Shown here: piece by piece, positions 20,022 through 27,235 of the stretch
Numbering within the stretch: position 1 is the stretch's first letter
How the letters are laid out: every line of letters starts with the position of its first letter
Source: Polyangiaceae bacterium
GTDB taxonomy: Bacteria; Myxococcota_A; Polyangia; Polyangiales; Polyangiaceae
Reading direction: 5' to 3'
NCBI GenBank assembly: GCA_019637295.1
Contig: JAHBVX010000006.1
Span: 62,001-126,000 of the forward strand
Length of the DNA stretch: 64,000 nucleotides
Notes under the pieces: model-generated
Databases searched by the model: none
What the model saw: the letters and a program-made list of their open reading frames with translations, nothing else
Told to the model about the DNA's origin: nothing
Position numbers and translations under genes: made by a program

Positions 20022-20926
20022 CGCGAGTACTCTCCCGTGCGTCCCCCGCTCTTCTCCAGCAAGCGCGTGGGTCCGATCACCATACCGCGGTCCGAAGACT
20101 TCAGCATGTCGTAGACCGTCAGCGCGGCTACCGACGCGGCGACGAGCGCCTCCATCTCGACACCCGTGCGGTCGATGGCCTCCGCCGTCGCCCGAATCTC
20201 GACGGCGCTCCGCTCCGGCCTCACCTCGAGCTCGACGGCGACTCGGGTGAGCGCCACCAGGTGACAGAGCGGGATCAGCTCGGAGGTACGCTTGGCCGCC
20301 TGGATCCCGGCCAGGCGCGCCGCGGCCAGGACGTCGCCCTTCTTGGCGTCGAACTGCGTCAGCCGTTCGAGCGCGACGGGGCCGAGGGTGACCGAGGACT
20401 CGGCGACCGCGCGCCGCAACGCGATCGGCTTGTCACCGACGCCGACCATGCGTGCCTCACCCTTGGCGGACAGGTGCGTGGACAACCCCGTCGCCGCCAC
20501 GAGCTCATCGTAGGCCATGGGCGTGCGCTCCGGGCGACGCGACGCCGCCACCTTGTGGAGCGCGTAGCGCGCCAGCGGGGAGAGCGCGAGCCACTGCGCG
20601 TGACCCAGGGGACGGGACCCATCGAGCGCCGCCGGGATCTCCTGCGGCACTCGCTCGAGGCTGGGTTCGGGGAGCTGGGGCTGAGGCTCCGGCGCCGGAG
20701 TGGCCACCGCGACGGCAGCCCTCACCGCGCTCGCGTCGAGCGAGTCTGCCGCCCCCAATTCCACGACCGTCCGGCGCGCGTCTAGGGGCAGGCTCTGCCA
20801 CCCTGCCCGGGACAACCGCAGCCCCGCGTGGTCGAGCGCCCGGCGCGCCGCGAGGGGGATCAGCTCGAGATCGGCTCCGGCCTCGTCGAAATCGAACAGC
20901 ACTCCCGAAAGCTCGGCGGCAGACAC
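20018..20926 (-). CDS. moaC: MoaC fused to an N-terminal nitrate-reductase-associated-like domain
   Basis: 302 aa from GTG 20926 (start chosen by domain extent; the ribosome site is weak). Residues about 151-302 are a complete MoaC (cyclic pyranopterin monophosphate synthase): GEARMVGVGDKP, KKGDVLAAARLAGIQAAKRT, ELIPLCH, TGVEMEALVAASVAALTVYDMLK with the catalytic Asp/Lys (D273, K276), and LLEKSGGRTG. Ordinary MoaC is about 160 aa. The extra residues 1-75 read LFDFDEAGADLELIPLAARR, ALDHAGLRLSRAGWQSLP, matching by eye the FxF...IPxxxRxxLDxxGxxLxxxxWxxL pattern of the nitrate-reductase-associated (NarM-type) family. A Pro/Glu linker and a WLALSPLARYAL segment (111-122) connect them. Confidence 0.9.
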   Translation of the reverse strand: MSAAELSGVLFDFDEAGADLELIPLAARRALDHAGLRLSRAGWQSLPLDARRTVVELGAADSLDASAVRAAVAVATPAPEPQPQLPEPSLERVPQEIPAALDGSRPLGHAQWLALSPLARYALHKVAASRRPERTPMAYDELVAATGLSTHLSAKGEARMVGVGDKPIALRRAVAESSVTLGPVALERLTQFDAKKGDVLAAARLAGIQAAKRTSELIPLCHLVALTRVAVELEVRPERSAVEIRATAEAIDRTGVEMEALVAASVAALTVYDMLKSSDRGMVIGPTRLLEKSGGRTGEYSR

Positions 20927-20982
20927 GGCCCGGGACTCTACGACGTGACCGGGGCGCCTCGCCAGTGCATGGTACTGGACAC

Positions 20983-22371
20983 ATGATCGCCCCGAGCGCC
21001 TCGGCGGGAGCCCGGCTCCGAGCTCTGCTGGCGACGAGCGGAGCCTGCGGGGTCGCCCTGGGTGCTGCGTGCGGGCCCGCGCCCTTGGGTCCCGAGCACG
21101 GCGCGGGCGGCGCGTGCGTGCTGACGCTCTCGCGACCACCTCTGCTGGCAGACACCCCCGAAGCGCTCGAGCCGCCGCTCTCCCGCGTCGTGGTCGACGC
21201 ACGAGCGACGGTGCGTTCCTTGTCGCAGCAGCTCGAGAAGCAGGTACCGGTCCTGCTCGGCTCCGCGAGTCGGCAGGACATTGGCGCCGCCGGTGAGGTC
21301 AGCTACACGGTGACCCGGGGCAAGGTCACCATCGACTTGGAGGGCGAGCACTTGCGCGCGCGGGTGCCCGTCGACACCAAGGTCGAGATCTGCAAGTCCC
21401 TCGGGCCAGTCTGCATCCGCTACGGCTCGTGCAACCCGCAGCTGCTGGCGGTCACCCGCGTGCCGCTCGTCCTCGCCGAGGACTACGCCATACTGCCCAG
21501 TCGGGTCAGCGTGGCGCTGACGCGCGGCTGCGTCATCGCCGGCTACGACGCGGGCCCCGAGATCCGACGTCAGGCGGCGCGACAGATCGGCACGGTGGAG
21601 CAGCGCATCAACGCGAGTGTCCCGGATGTGCGCCCAGCCGTCGCGGCAGGCTGGCGGCAGCTGCACGTGCCCGTCGCGCTCAGCCGCGACTCGTGCATTC
21701 GCGTCGAGCCGACCCGACTGGCTCAGTCACCCCCCACCCTCGCCGAGGGCCAGCTGGGGTTGCGCCTAGCGGCGTTCGGTCGCGCTTCGCTCGAGGGGCC
21801 CTGTTCGGACCAGAGCACGCCGGGGCCGCTGCCTGCGCGGGCCCTCGATGCGAGCTTGCCAGAACACAGCGAGCTCGTCGTACCCGTTCGCACGAGTCGT
21901 GCCGCGCTCTCCGGCGCGCTCACCCTCTCCTTGTCCAAGCCCGAAGGAGCCACCCGCGTGCTCAAGGTCGACGCTCGCCCGGTGCGTCACGACGGACAGT
22001 CGCGTCTGGCCCTCGACCTCACGCTCAGCGGCCGACTCTGCGGCGAGACTACGGTGCTGGCGAGCCTGCGCTACGACCCGAAGCGTGCTCGCCTGGTCCT
22101 GCATCGGCTGACGGCCCTTGACCCGTCGCCGGAGCTGACCCCCGTCATACAGGAGCTGGAGCGCCGCGCCGACGTCCCGCTGCCGATCGACGTCGGCGTC
22201 GTGGCGGGCTCGCTGCGCGCGCTGATCCAGGCCTCGACCTCCGAGGTCGCCGAGCCCGTGCGCGTGACGGTGTCGGTGCCGCCCGCTCGCATCGACCGGG
22301 TGGAGGTCGATGCCGAGGGCAGCGTGGCCTTGCTGCTCGTCACCGGCACCGCTCGCGTCGAGCTGCCGTGA
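20983..22371 (+). CDS. DUF4403-like lipoprotein
   Basis: 462 aa. Signal peptide with lipobox LGAAC (Cys30). The body has long amphipathic beta stretches and the phrases SRVVVDARATVRSLSQQLEKQVPVLLG, VSYTVTRGKVTIDLEGEHLRARVPV and, near the end, VPLPIDVGVVAGSLRALIQ, which resemble the DUF4403 family of outer-membrane-linked lipid-binding-like proteins. Function unknown. Divergent from moaC across 56 bp; its stop overlaps the moaA GTG by four bases, so moaA probably depends on this transcript. Confidence 0.75.
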   Translation: MIAPSASAGARLRALLATSGACGVALGAACGPAPLGPEHGAGGACVLTLSRPPLLADTPEALEPPLSRVVVDARATVRSLSQQLEKQVPVLLGSASRQDIGAAGEVSYTVTRGKVTIDLEGEHLRARVPVDTKVEICKSLGPVCIRYGSCNPQLLAVTRVPLVLAEDYAILPSRVSVALTRGCVIAGYDAGPEIRRQAARQIGTVEQRINASVPDVRPAVAAGWRQLHVPVALSRDSCIRVEPTRLAQSPPTLAEGQLGLRLAAFGRASLEGPCSDQSTPGPLPARALDASLPEHSELVVPVRTSRAALSGALTLSLSKPEGATRVLKVDARPVRHDGQSRLALDLTLSGRLCGETTVLASLRYDPKRARLVLHRLTALDPSPELTPVIQELERRADVPLPIDVGVVAGSLRALIQASTSEVAEPVRVTVSVPPARIDRVEVDAEGSVALLLVTGTARVELP

Positions 22372-23423
22372 GCCCGCGGGCGATCCCTGCTATAGCAGAG
22401 CGCGTGAGTGCTCCCGGTCTCCCCACCGCCGATCGCCTCGGTCGCCCTCTGAGCGAGCTGCGTATCAGCGTGACGGACCGCTGCAACCTGCGCTGCCGCT
22501 ACTGCATGCCCCGAGAACACTTCGACAGTACGTTTCGCTTCCTTCCGCGGGCAGAGCTGCTCAGCTTCGAGGAGCTCGGCACCATCACGCGAGTGCTCGC
22601 GTCCATGGGCGTGCAGAAGGCCCGACTCACGGGTGGGGAGCCGTTGTTGCGCCACGAGCTGCCCGTCCTGGTGGCCACCTTGGCTCGGGTTCCTGGCCTC
22701 GAGCTGGCGCTCACGACCAACGGTATCCTGCTGCCCAAGCTGGCAGCTCCGCTGAAGCGCGCCGGGCTCGGCCGCGTCACCGTCAGCCTGGACGCCCTGG
22801 ACGACGAGACCTTCGGCCGAATGTCCGACTCGCGGCACACCCCGGCGGAGGTGCTGGCAGGCATCGCCGCCGCCACCGAGGCGGGGCTGGCGCCGGTCAA
22901 GATCAACTGCGTGGTCAAGCGCGGCGTCAACGAGCACGCGATCGTACCGCTGGTCGAGAGGTTTCGTCACTCGGGGCACGTCGTGCGCTTCATCGAGTAC
23001 ATGGACGTGGGCACTACGAACGCCTGGCGCATGCAGGACGTGGTGTCAGGCGACGAGATCGTCGCCCGTATCGCCGCGCGCTTTCCCCTGGAGCCCATAG
23101 ACGAGCCGGGGCCGGCGCGGGTCGCGCGGCGCTTCACGCTCTCGGACGGCTCCGGGGAGATCGGCGTGATCACCAGCGTGACGCGCCCGTTCTGCAGCGG
23201 CTGCACTCGGCTACGGTTGTCGTCCGAGGGCAAGCTCTACACCTGCCTGTATGCGCAGCAGGGCCACGACCTGCGAGAAGTGCTGCGCGGTGGCGCTGGA
23301 CCTGCACGGCTCGAGGCCTACCTGGCCGAGATCTGGCGCGCGCGCGGCGATCGCTACTCGGAGCTTCGCACCTCCGCCACGGCCGAGCTCCGCCGACCCG
23401 AGATGTCGTACATCGGCGGTTGA
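22368..23423 (+). CDS. moaA: GTP 3',8-cyclase MoaA
   Basis: 351 aa. Radical SAM enzyme for the first step of molybdopterin synthesis from GTP. N-terminal cluster Cys39-x3-Cys43-x2-Cys46 in CNLRCRYC, the SAM motif TGGEPLL, and a C-terminal cluster Cys276, Cys279, Cys293 (CSGC...YTC). The last two residues are Gly-Gly, the conserved tail needed for activity in this family. GTG 22368 overlaps the upstream stop; a further GTG at codon 13 (ERVSAP) is possible. Gene order moaA/moaC/moaE is split over two strands here. Confidence 0.97.
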   Translation: MSPRAIPAIAERVSAPGLPTADRLGRPLSELRISVTDRCNLRCRYCMPREHFDSTFRFLPRAELLSFEELGTITRVLASMGVQKARLTGGEPLLRHELPVLVATLARVPGLELALTTNGILLPKLAAPLKRAGLGRVTVSLDALDDETFGRMSDSRHTPAEVLAGIAAATEAGLAPVKINCVVKRGVNEHAIVPLVERFRHSGHVVRFIEYMDVGTTNAWRMQDVVSGDEIVARIAARFPLEPIDEPGPARVARRFTLSDGSGEIGVITSVTRPFCSGCTRLRLSSEGKLYTCLYAQQGHDLREVLRGGAGPARLEAYLAEIWRARGDRYSELRTSATAELRRPEMSYIGG

Positions 23424-23437
23424 CGCGCACGACGGGC

Positions 23438-23475
23438 AAAAAAATGCCCCCCGATGGCGGACCATCGAGGGGCAT
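23438..23475 (-). terminator. Strong intrinsic terminator, minus strand
   Basis: A 14-bp stem (arms 23444-23457 and 23462-23475, one mismatch) with a 4-base loop, followed on the minus strand by seven T. On the plus strand the hairpin is followed by a mixed sequence without T, so it does not serve moaA. No minus-strand protein gene lies immediately upstream of it. Confidence 0.8.
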
Positions 23476-23693
23476 GGAGTGCTCGCTCAGCACGGGAAGC
23501 GCACGGCAGTGCTCAGTCACCTCTCGACCCCATCCCGGATATGCGGGGACTGGGATGAGATCATTGGGCGGCTCGGGAGGGAGGTGAAGAACACGCGGTA
23601 TCGACGTGCGGACCCGATGAATCACGAGCTAGAGACGGTCTTTCTTGGGCGGGACCTCCTGTTGAGTTCACTCGGTACAACCCACCCCGCGCG

Positions 23694-23723
23694 GGGGGTA
23701 TTCCGAGCACCCCCGACTTTTTT
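23694..23723 (+). terminator. Intrinsic terminator, plus strand
   Basis: Stem GGGGGT/ACCCCC (23694-23699 with 23709-23714), 9-base loop, then GAC and six T (23718-23723). It would end the DUF4403-moaA transcript about 270 bases after the moaA stop, or an independent plus-strand RNA. A GC palindrome overlaps its left arm (23685-23696). Confidence 0.75.
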
Positions 23724-23779
23724 CTCCTCCAGCGTTGACCCGGCCGTCGGGCCTGGTCGACGCTCCGCGCCGAGGCTTC

Positions 23780-24706
23780 ATGGAGGACGGCCGTCGTTCG
23801 CGAGTCACCCGCACGCTCTGCTTGACGTGGACGGCCGCCGCCTGCGCGGCGACGGTGACCTGCGCCGATCCGTTGGACCTCTGTACGCCCAAGCAGGCCC
23901 GCTTCGACTTCTTCTCGAAGGGCGACTGCATGCTCACCCGCGCCAGCTTCTTCCAGGGCCACGAGTGGCTCAGCTACTTCGCGAACGAAGATCTGCCGGC
24001 GGGTGAGCGCTTCGGCTCCAAGGAGACGCTGCTCATCGCCGAGGGCAACCGACGCGTGGACTGGCCCAAGGAGCTGCTCTACCACATGAACGGCAGCATC
24101 TTTGCGTACGCGGAGGCCGTGGAGGAGCACGCTGAACGTCCAGAGAACCAGAAGAGCCACTTCTTGCTGACAGACCGCAACACGAGCGCGGAAGCGGCCG
24201 CGGAGGCGCGAGCCGAGGTCCGTCGCCTGACCCGCCAGGCGACCGAGCTGTGGCTGGGCAATCGGGTCCGCGCCTTGACGCTGGTGGGTCAGGCGAGCCA
24301 CATCGTGCAGGACGCCCACAGCACGGCCCACGCCGTACGCGACCCGCTGCACCCGGAGCACCCCTGGTGCGTGACCAAGGTGAAGGCGTACATCGAGCGA
24401 GCAGAGGGCTTCGACACGCCGGACATCGAGTATCACAGCGACCGAGACGACGACACGGTGGGGCACACGACGACCCAGGACTCCATCTACCGCGAGGGTC
24501 GGGACTGCCATCAGCCCGTGGGACGCGCCGCGGTCGAGGCGTGTCTGTCCGACTCGGCGCGCCAGGCGCGGCGCGCCACGGCGGACTATCTCCTCGCGGT
24601 GCGCGCCGTGGTTCGAGCCTGGGCAGCGGCTCCGGATGCTCTCGATACCGCGCTCGACGAGCACCTCGAGCCATTCATGAAGACCTACCTGGAGTTGTGT
24701 CCGTGA
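23780..24706 (+). CDS. Secreted phospholipase C/P1-nuclease-like protein
   Basis: 308 aa from ATG 23780 (an upstream TTG start is possible but would bury the signal peptide). Signal peptide about residues 1-33. The mature part is mostly helical with many His and Asp: FQGHEWLSYFANEDLP, LVGQASHIVQDAHSTAHAVRD, EYHSDRDDD and CHQPVG. The pattern ASHxxQDxHSTxH resembles the zinc-site helices of the zinc-dependent phospholipase C/P1 nuclease fold, but the similarity is by eye and partial. Four or more Cys may form disulfides. First gene of five overlapping genes; the stop overlaps the next GTG by four bases. Confidence 0.65.
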   Translation: MEDGRRSRVTRTLCLTWTAAACAATVTCADPLDLCTPKQARFDFFSKGDCMLTRASFFQGHEWLSYFANEDLPAGERFGSKETLLIAEGNRRVDWPKELLYHMNGSIFAYAEAVEEHAERPENQKSHFLLTDRNTSAEAAAEARAEVRRLTRQATELWLGNRVRALTLVGQASHIVQDAHSTAHAVRDPLHPEHPWCVTKVKAYIERAEGFDTPDIEYHSDRDDDTVGHTTTQDSIYREGRDCHQPVGRAAVEACLSDSARQARRATADYLLAVRAVVRAWAAAPDALDTALDEHLEPFMKTYLELCP

Positions 24707-25515
24707 GGGTCCTCGTCGGGCTCTTTCTGCTCGCCACCGCGTGCGACGGTCGGGGAGACTGCGAGCGAGCGAGTCGCGACCTCGTGTTTCGCGGCGGCTC
24801 CCTGCTCGACGGAGCTCACTTGACCGCGGGCGAGCCGCTGACCTGCGACGATGGGCGTGTCCGTCGCGCCGCGCCGAGGCTGTCCGAAGCGCTCGCGCAC
24901 GTCGACCCACGCTTCCTGCCGCGCCCCGTGGTGGTGCATCTCGATCCGCGCGCGACGGGTGGCGCACCGGTGCGCGAGATCGAGGCCCACGCGAGCGGAC
25001 AGCTCCTGGTCTCGAGCAGCACGCCGGCGGTAGACGACCCCAGCGTCGTGCTGCACGAGCTATTCCACCTCGGGGCGCGGGGGCGTCGGCCCGAGGGTGC
25101 CCGCCAGCGGCGCGCCTTCGTGGCCTTGGAGGAGGGCGCGGCGGACTACTTCGCCGCCAGCGTCCTGCGAGTACCCGAGGTCGGTACACGGGATGGGCGC
25201 GAGCGACGCCGGCTCGACGGACCCGAGCGCCCGACGGTCGGGGAGTGGCTCGACGTGATCAGCGGCAGCGCTCCGCCGCACGCCCTGGGGCAGAAGCTGG
25301 GCTCGGCGCTGTGGTCCGTCTTTGGGGCGGACGGGTCGCGCGCCGTCGCCCTCGGCGGCTGCCTCGCTACGGTCAGCAGCGAACCCGTCACGCTCGCCGG
25401 CTTCGTGGACGAGTGCGCTCGCGTGACCCCCGACCTCCGCGAGCCCTTGACTCGCTGGATGGTCGGCGAGCCTGGGTACCAGCCACCGGCCTTTGCCCTC
25501 TCGAGCCCTCCATGA
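24703..25515 (+). CDS. Lipoprotein with HExxH metalloprotease-like motif
   Basis: 270 aa from GTG 24703, overlapping the preceding stop. Lipobox LATAC (Cys14). The core has VVLHELFHLG with His118, Glu119 and His122, and 21 residues later LEEGAADYFAAS (Glu143/144), the spacing of a gluzincin-type third zinc ligand. The rest includes EPLTCDDGRVRRAAPRLSEAL and a C-terminal helical region with two Cys. Likely a lipid-anchored zinc peptidase facing the periplasm or the outside. No named family assigned; substrate unknown. Its last bases overlap the next start. Confidence 0.75.
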   Translation: MRVLVGLFLLATACDGRGDCERASRDLVFRGGSLLDGAHLTAGEPLTCDDGRVRRAAPRLSEALAHVDPRFLPRPVVVHLDPRATGGAPVREIEAHASGQLLVSSSTPAVDDPSVVLHELFHLGARGRRPEGARQRRAFVALEEGAADYFAASVLRVPEVGTRDGRERRRLDGPERPTVGEWLDVISGSAPPHALGQKLGSALWSVFGADGSRAVALGGCLATVSSEPVTLAGFVDECARVTPDLREPLTRWMVGEPGYQPPAFALSSPP

Positions 25516-25856
25516 TGCGTCTACTACTGCTCTCGGCCTGCGTCGCGATCCTGTCGGGGTGCACCGTTCCGCACAGCCGTCAGGCGCTGTGGACCTCCCA
25601 CGCCGCGATGCCCTCGGACGAGGCGACCTTCGTCGCGGAAGAGGACAGCGGCCTGATGCTCCTCGGCCTGATTCAGCTCACCGAGCCGGACCACTACGCG
25701 GTGCTCACCGAGCGACTTCGGCGCCGACACCGCTGCGCCAAGGTGCACCACGCACAGCTGGACTACTTCACGGATCACTGGCTGATCGTCGCTTTCCCCG
25801 TGAGCCGCGTCACCGCCGTGTGCGAGCCGGCAGCGAGCGAGAAGCCCAAGCCGTGA
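25512..25856 (+). CDS. Small lipoprotein, unknown function
   Basis: 114 aa. Starts at ATG 25512, overlapping the previous stop by four bases (a second ATG follows at once). Lipobox ILSGC (Cys17). The mature part is short: an acidic stretch (SDEATFVAEEDSGLMLLGLIQL), a basic helix (LTERLRRRHRCAKVHH) and an end with QLDYFTDHWLIVAFPVSRV. No family recognised. Probably a partner of the envelope proteins encoded on either side, judged by position only. Confidence 0.7.
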   Translation: MMRLLLLSACVAILSGCTVPHSRQALWTSHAAMPSDEATFVAEEDSGLMLLGLIQLTEPDHYAVLTERLRRRHRCAKVHHAQLDYFTDHWLIVAFPVSRVTAVCEPAASEKPKP

Positions 25857-26500
25857 TGCCGCTGGCGCTCGCCGCGGCCGCGGCGCTGGCCGCCGCTCCC
25901 GCCCCGCCCGAGGACGCGGCTGAGGACGTGCTGACCTCGTCGGCCGAGGCGCCGCTCCTGCCGCGGCGCCTCTCGGCTCGACCGACGACCTACGGCGTGG
26001 TCGGCGTCGGCGTCGAGCGCTTCGGCAGCAACTTCACGGGCAGCGACCAGTTCGACAACCAGCTGGTCGGGCTGACCGGGATGTGGCGGATCTCGGCCTT
26101 CGGTCCGCACGCGTTGCTGATGACCAAGCCCGCGGTCGAGCACTTCCGGGACTCACGCTTCCTGGTCGGGCTGGGACTGCGCGGGTTCTATCGCGTTCGC
26201 GGGTTCACGGAGCTGTCCTACGGCGTGGGCTCACACTTCGAGGCGCGCCTCGAAGATCACTACTGGCTCGCCTACGTCACTCCCCTCGAGCTGGGCGCGA
26301 CGATCTGGGACAAGGGCTCGTGGAACATCGAGCTGTTCGTGGGCGCCAGGCGCGCCGTCGGGGGGAGCCTCATCAATCACTACTTGATCGATCCCAACGG
26401 TTTCAACGACGCCGAGGCTCGCGAGGAGCTCGACCGCGCGCGGCACGAGCGGCCCTGGAAGGGCTTCGTGCGCGTCGTCTTCGCGCGGAGGATCGACTGA
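25856..26500 (+). CDS. Predicted outer-membrane beta-barrel protein
   Basis: 214 aa; ATG 25856 shares one base with the previous stop. A short Ala-rich signal (to about residue 16) is followed by a Pro/Glu linker. From residue 40 on there are alternating strands of barrel type: TYGVVGVGVERFGSNF, FLVGLGLRGFYRVRGFTELSYGVGSHFEARL, YVTPLELGATIWDKGSWNIELFVGARRAVGG, with the chain ending WKGFVRVVFARRID. I read it as a small 8-12 strand barrel, but no named family fits. Confidence 0.65.
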   Translation: MPLALAAAAALAAAPAPPEDAAEDVLTSSAEAPLLPRRLSARPTTYGVVGVGVERFGSNFTGSDQFDNQLVGLTGMWRISAFGPHALLMTKPAVEHFRDSRFLVGLGLRGFYRVRGFTELSYGVGSHFEARLEDHYWLAYVTPLELGATIWDKGSWNIELFVGARRAVGGSLINHYLIDPNGFNDAEAREELDRARHERPWKGFVRVVFARRID

Positions 26501-27105
26501 TGCCCCGGCTCCTCGCCTGGGCCGCGGGAGCGCTCGTCGTGCTCTCCTCCGCGTGGAGCGCCGCGAAGAACCACGCCGTGGCGTCGCCGCGGGGCAAGCG
26601 CATCTACGAAGCCGACGAGCGCTTCGGCACCGTACTCGATCAGGACCAACGCGACTTCGTGATGGAGGCCGCGGTGGGCTTGGGGCCGGAGGGAAATCTG
26701 GGGCTGCTCCTCGGCTGGCTCAACAAGCCCATCCGGGGGCTCGAGTACTACGCGGGCATCGGCTTCGAGAGCAACCCGGCGCGTCACTACACGGGCGCGG
26801 TGCGTTACATGTTCAACATCGAGGGTTACCGCCCCTACATCGGCGTCGGCTATTTGTTCAAAGACCTCTACGTGCTTCAGACCTACTCGCACAACGCGTT
26901 CGCGGAGATCGGCTATAGCTTCAAGCTGCACCAGACGCATCGACTGACCGTGGGCGCCGGCGTCCGCTACGTTGCTCACGTGGGTATCCGCGACAGCTCG
27001 CCGCTGCGCGACGACGACGTCGATCCCGTGCTGCTCGCCGAACAGGACGACGACCTGGTCCGCTTCATCCCGACCATCGCGCTCCGCTTTAGCCGGGCAT
27101 TCTGA
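26500..27105 (+). CDS. Predicted outer-membrane beta-barrel protein
   Basis: 201 aa; ATG 26500 shares one base with the previous stop. Signal peptide about residues 1-21. Strand-like repeats: MEAAVGLGPEGNLGLLLGWL, EYYAGIGFESNPARHYTGAVRYMF, YRPYIGVGYLFKDLY, FAEIGYSFKLHQTHRLTVGAGVRYVAH, FIPTIALRFSRAF. The last residue is Phe, the usual C-terminal signal of barrels recognised by BAM. Different in sequence from the barrel encoded just before it. Last gene of the overlapping group. Confidence 0.7.
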   Translation: MPRLLAWAAGALVVLSSAWSAAKNHAVASPRGKRIYEADERFGTVLDQDQRDFVMEAAVGLGPEGNLGLLLGWLNKPIRGLEYYAGIGFESNPARHYTGAVRYMFNIEGYRPYIGVGYLFKDLYVLQTYSHNAFAEIGYSFKLHQTHRLTVGAGVRYVAHVGIRDSSPLRDDDVDPVLLAEQDDDLVRFIPTIALRFSRAF

Positions 27106-27136
27106 GCCCGACCACGCAACCCACGAAGATCGCAAG

Positions 27137-27172
27137 GAGAGTTGCCGAGCCCTTGGGCGCGATTGAACTCTC
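27137..27172. repeat. Inverted repeat between operon end and VOC gene
   Basis: GAGAGTT (27137-27143) pairs with AACTCTC (27166-27172), enclosing a second stem GCCC/GGGC. There is no T-tract on either side, so it is a weak terminator candidate for the operon ending at 27105, or an operator for the gene at 27236. Confidence 0.4.
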
Positions 27173-27235
27173 GACGCTGCTGGGCATGACTCCGTACCTC
27201 CCGCGGAGGCCCCGCGGGGCGAGGAGAGTGACGAC

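Larger units (their letters stand above)
23424..23779. other. Gene-free region between moaA and the 23.8-kb operon
   Basis: 356 bp with no convincing protein gene on either strand. It holds two intrinsic terminators at opposite ends and facing outward (listed separately). Between them lies an inverted repeat CACCTC (23519-23524) with GAGGTG (23581-23586) that encloses smaller stems (CATCCC/GGGATG and CCCG/CGGG), plus a GTGCT/AGCAC hairpin near 23480-23495. The dense structure and the minus-strand terminator suggest a non-coding RNA, most simply one read from the minus strand. No known RNA family core was recognised. Confidence 0.45.

Noticed and set aside
23170-23625. Minus-strand open frame of 151 codons across the moaA end and the gene-free region.
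   Set aside because: It reads through the minus-strand terminator hairpin at 23438-23475 and then antisense to moaA. No ribosome site and no recognisable domain.
23685-23696. Palindrome CCCCGCGCGGGG near the plus-strand terminator, considered as a protein-binding site.
   Set aside because: It overlaps the terminator arm, and GC palindromes are common in this composition.
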